This document shows positions 61,636 through 64,000 of a DNA stretch of 64,000 nt, piece after piece. Position 1 is the first letter of the stretch. Every line of letters starts with the position of its first letter. The stretch is taken from assembly GCA_965262235.1 (NCBI GenBank), contig OZ253504.1, positions 2,294,001-2,358,000 of the forward strand. The letters run 5' to 3'. Under the pieces are notes generated by a model. It searched no databases. It was not told the origin of the DNA and saw nothing but the letters and a program-made list of their open reading frames with translations. The stretch is from CATQGW01 sp965262235. Its GTDB lineage: Bacteria; Chloroflexota; Dehalococcoidia; Bin125. The position numbers and the translations under genes were made by a program.

Positions 61636-62834
61636 TGGTGCTTCCGCAGCTCGAGCCTGGCGACCGCCTCCAGGTGCACTTGGTCGGGACCGTCGGCGAT
61701 CCGCAACGTCCGCTGGTTGGCCCAGGCGGCGGCCAGCCAGGTGTCGCCGCTCACCCCCATGCCGCCGTGCACCTGGATCGCGCGATCCAGCACGTTCAGC
61801 GCTACGTTCGGCGCGACGACCTTGATCGCCGCGATCTGCGCACGCGCCGCCTTGTTGCCCACCGTGTCCATCGTGTGCGCGGCGTGCAGTGTCAGCAGTC
61901 GCGCCTGGTCGATCTCCAGCCGCGACCTCGCGATGTCCTCACGCAGCGACCCCATCTCCGCCAGCCGCTTTCCGAACGCCACTCGGTTAAGCGCCCGTTC
62001 GCACATCACCTGCAGCGCGCGCTCGGCCACCCCGACGCTGCGCATGCAGTGGTGGATGCGGCCGGGCCCCAGGCGCGCCTGCGCGATCTCGAAGCCGCGC
62101 CCGTCGCCGGCGATCATGTTCGCCGCCGGGACCCGAACGTCATCGAAGCTGATCTCGGCGTGTCCGTGCGGCGCGTCGTCGTAGCCGAAGACGGTCAGCA
62201 GGCGCTCGATCGTGACGCCGTCGGCGTCGCGCGGGACCAGGATCATCGACTGTTGCTGGTGCCGCGGCGCGTCCGGGTCCGTCTTGCCCATGAAGATGAA
62301 GAACGTGCAGCGCGGGTCACCCACGCCCGACGACCACCACTTGCGGCCGTTGATCACGTACTCGTCGCCGTCGCGCGTGATCCGCGCCTGCACGTTCGTC
62401 GCGTCCGAAGACGCCACGTCCGGCTCGGTCATGCAGAAGGCCGAGCGGATCTCTCCGTCGAGCAGTGGCTGCAGGTACTGTGCCTTCTGCTCGCCGCTGC
62501 CGAAGCGGGACAGTAGCTCCATGTTGCCGGTGTCGGGCGGCGAGCAGTTGAAGATTTCGGGCGCCATCGGCGAGCGGCCCATCTCCTCACAGAGATGCCC
62601 ATACTCGAAGTTGGACAGCCCGGCGCCGTCTTCGCTGTCGGGCAGGAACAGGTTCCAGAGCCCCTGCGAGCGGGCTTGGGTCTTCAGCTCCTCGATCAGC
62701 GGGATCGGCTGCCAGCGGTCGCCCTCGGCGATCTGGTCCAGGAACACTGACTCGTTTGGGTAGACGTGGGCGGCCATGAACTCGCGCACACGGCCATGAA
62801 CGTCCTGCGCCTGGTCCGAGAGCTCCGCAAGCAT
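61632..62834 (-). CDS. acyl-CoA dehydrogenase (ACAD10/11-type)
   Basis: A 400-residue flavoprotein: FCMTEPDVASSDATNVQARI, KWWSSGVGDPRCTFFIFMGKTDPDAP, VPAANMIAGDGRGFEIAQARLGPGRIHHCMRSVGVAERAL, RVAFGKRL and IQVHGGMGVSGDTWLAAAWA. The C-terminal segment QVHGGMGVSG is typical of the ACAD11/FadE-like branch. It is the first gene of an operon with the kinase (4-base overlap) and LLM oxidoreductase. Probable role: desaturation or dephosphorylation-coupled processing of phosphorylated hydroxyacyl-CoA. Confidence 0.92.
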   Translation of the reverse strand: MLAELSDQAQDVHGRVREFMAAHVYPNESVFLDQIAEGDRWQPIPLIEELKTQARSQGLWNLFLPDSEDGAGLSNFEYGHLCEEMGRSPMAPEIFNCSPPDTGNMELLSRFGSGEQKAQYLQPLLDGEIRSAFCMTEPDVASSDATNVQARITRDGDEYVINGRKWWSSGVGDPRCTFFIFMGKTDPDAPRHQQQSMILVPRDADGVTIERLLTVFGYDDAPHGHAEISFDDVRVPAANMIAGDGRGFEIAQARLGPGRIHHCMRSVGVAERALQVMCERALNRVAFGKRLAEMGSLREDIARSRLEIDQARLLTLHAAHTMDTVGNKAARAQIAAIKVVAPNVALNVLDRAIQVHGGMGVSGDTWLAAAWANQRTLRIADGPDQVHLEAVARLELRKHQ

Positions 62835-62931
62835 GCACGCCCCTCTTTCGCGATCGTCCGGCCCCGCCGGTCCACCGCGCAGAGTAGCGCCGCCACTGCA
62901 AATGCCCTGCGGACGACGGGTCCCTGGAACG

Positions 62932-63006
62932 TGGAGCGGGAGACGGGATTCGAACCCGCGACCCTCTGCTTGGGAAGCAGATGCTCTACCACTGAGCTAC
63001 TCCCGC
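62932..63006 (-). tRNA. tRNA-Gly (anticodon CCC)
   Basis: On the minus strand an intact cloverleaf: acceptor GCGGGAG/CTCCCGC, D-arm GCTCAGTGGTAGAGC, anticodon arm TCTGC-TTCCCAA-GCAGA with anticodon CCC, T-arm GCGGGTTCGAATCCCGT, discriminator T and an encoded CCA. It reads GGG glycine codons. Confidence 0.97.
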
Positions 63007-63068
63007 CCGCGTTTCGGGAGTGAGTCTACCGTCCCAACCGACACACGGAAGAGCCGCAGGACTCGGTC

Positions 63069-63884
63069 TCAGCTCGGATCCGCGTCCCAGCGATACGCGC
63101 GGCGGGCGTTGTCGACATGGAAATCCTGCACCACCGACTCGCGCAGCCCCAGCGCGTCGATCTCATCGCGGGCGCGCTGCCAGGGGATCGTCGGGTACTC
63201 GGTGCCGAACATCATCTTCTTGCTGCCGCGCGTGTTGATGAACCGCACGAAGTTCGGCTCCCAGTACTTGGGCGCGACCGATGTGCACGACATGTAGACG
63301 TGCTCCCAATGCGCGATCGTGGAGATTGCCTCATCGATCCACGGCTGACCGCAGTGCGTCATGATCAGCCGCAGTTCAGGGAAGTGGAACGCGACCTCGT
63401 CGTAGTGCAGCGGGTTCTGCACCCAGCCCGGACGGCGCGGGCCGGGCATCCCGGCGTTCATCGAGACGGCGATCTCGAGCTCCAGCGCTTTGACGTAGAA
63501 CGGCCAGTAGACGCGGTCGGTCGGTGGCAGGCTGTAGCGGAACGGCGGGATCCGCAGGCAGCGCACGCCGTAGCGCTCGTGATAGTCGACGACGCGGCGG
63601 ATTTCGTCGTAGCCGCGCAGCGGATCGACGATCATCGCGGGCAGAATTTTGTTCGGGTAGCGGGCGTGCGCATCGCCCACCCACTCCGCGTGGTCGGGCT
63701 CCATGATCGAGATCACGCAGGCGCCGATGTCGGCGTCGCCCAGCCGCTCAAGCAGCTGCTCGGCCGAGCTGATCTGCTCGCGGTCGTCGATGTCCTTGAA
63801 CAGGTGGCGGAGCCCGCCGCCGTCGTCCGCGTTGAGAAAGTTCGAGTTGACGAGCGAATCGATCGCCCTGATCCGGTCGGCCAT
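63069..63884 (-). CDS. amidohydrolase-2 family protein
   Basis: A 271-residue TIM-barrel protein: IGACVISIMEPDHAEWVGDAHARYPNKILPAMIVDPLRG, YGVRCLRIPPFRYSLPP, LRLIMTHCGQPWIDEAIS and MMFGTEYPTIPWQRA near the end, where a Glu replaces the usual Asp-phe context. The usual N-terminal HxH motif is absent, so metal binding would be partial. The ATG at 63884 is chosen over a longer frame. It is divergent from the gene at the window edge. Confidence 0.85.
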   Translation of the reverse strand: MADRIRAIDSLVNSNFLNADDGGGLRHLFKDIDDREQISSAEQLLERLGDADIGACVISIMEPDHAEWVGDAHARYPNKILPAMIVDPLRGYDEIRRVVDYHERYGVRCLRIPPFRYSLPPTDRVYWPFYVKALELEIAVSMNAGMPGPRRPGWVQNPLHYDEVAFHFPELRLIMTHCGQPWIDEAISTIAHWEHVYMSCTSVAPKYWEPNFVRFINTRGSKKMMFGTEYPTIPWQRARDEIDALGLRESVVQDFHVDNARRAYRWDADPS

Positions 63885-63981
63885 GGCCACAGCATACCGG
63901 CGCGCCTGAGCGAGACCGCGCGGCAATGGGGCGCGGAGGTCCACTCGTATACTCGGCTCCAAAACGTGCGGAGGGCGGACC

Positions 63982-64000
63982 ATGGCAGTCGAGTTCTGGA
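63982..64000 (+). CDS. start of a gene cut by the window end
   Basis: GGAGGG lies before an ATG at 63982, followed by MAVEFW, cut off by the window. The ribosome-binding site and the divergent promoter space support a real start. Nothing about the product can be said. Confidence 0.55.

Noticed and set aside
58000..62900. Antibiotic-resistance kinase
   Set aside because: The APH-like gene is embedded with acyl-CoA dehydrogenases and resembles the ACAD10/11 kinase type, so resistance is unlikely.
62766..63023. Small frames reading ETGFEPATLCLGSRCSTTELLPP and similar
   Set aside because: Classic false translation of the tRNA-Gly gene on the opposite strand.
1..64000. Prophage, plasmid or transposase genes
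   Set aside because: No integrase, capsid, replication or transposase frame was found; the MITE-like repeats have no enzyme in the window.

Overview
The window is GC-rich (about two thirds G+C by eye), densely coded DNA with one tRNA and no phage, plasmid, rRNA or transposase genes. The mix of genes suggests an uncultured soil or marine Chloroflexota (Dehalococcoidia/SAR202-like). These include many CaiB/BaiF CoA-transferases, LLM-type flavin oxidoreductases, amidohydrolase-2 proteins, DUF3179 lipoproteins, Uma2 nucleases, solitary acyl-CoA carboxyltransferases and a CIRCE-controlled groEL. The taxonomic call is an inference from gene content.

Layout. 1-10 kb: a NIPSNAP protein, a zinc alcohol dehydrogenase, a DUF3179 lipoprotein, Bcp peroxiredoxin, a zinc-uptake binding protein and permease separated by a Phd/VapC toxin-antitoxin pair and oligoribonuclease, an SDR and a MOSC protein. 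10-15 kb: a tight + strand run cysD-cysN-tupA-tupB-tupC (sulfate activation followed by tungstate-type uptake). 15-21 kb: a pyruvate kinase fused to a glutaredoxin domain, groEL with CIRCE, an S26 peptidase, an unusual FmdB protein and a metallo-beta-lactamase-fold hydrolase. 21-35 kb: thiamine pyrophosphokinase, an LLM oxidoreductase, two tandem double-headed CoA-transferases, a ThuA protein, and carboxyltransferases plus a CoA-transferase. 33-45 kb: two tandem copies of a peptide-type ABC transporter (binding protein, DppB, DppC) bracketed by carboxyltransferases. One binding-protein copy has a stop codon in its Tat signal. 45-57 kb: a Gmad2-domain secreted protein, amidohydrolases, a 2-hydroxyacid dehydrogenase, a second DUF3179 lipoprotein, a CoA-transferase, a PhyH dioxygenase and two tandem Uma2 genes. 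57-64 kb: a RelE-type toxin pair, then two acyl-CoA dehydrogenases, an APH-like kinase and an LLM oxidoreductase, tRNA-Gly(CCC) and another amidohydrolase.

The most striking non-coding feature is a family of GC-rich palindromic repeats in at least 13 intergenic clusters. Several begin directly at a stop codon with a shared terminal motif. Nested inside six of them is a separate hairpin (TGACCAC-ATTGA-GTGGTCA), and one copy of it shows a compensatory base-pair change. Two longer MITE-like inverted-repeat elements and a short inverted-repeat pair also occur.

Metabolically the region reads as a heterotroph's toolkit for organic-acid and acyl-CoA catabolism (CoA transfer, carboxylation, dehydrogenation, oxygenation) fed by peptide/oligomer ABC uptake, with oxyanion (sulfate, tungstate) and zinc acquisition alongside. 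The split kinase plus acyl-CoA dehydrogenase operon at 60.6-62.8 kb resembles the domains fused in animal ACAD10/11 and may handle 4-hydroxy acids.
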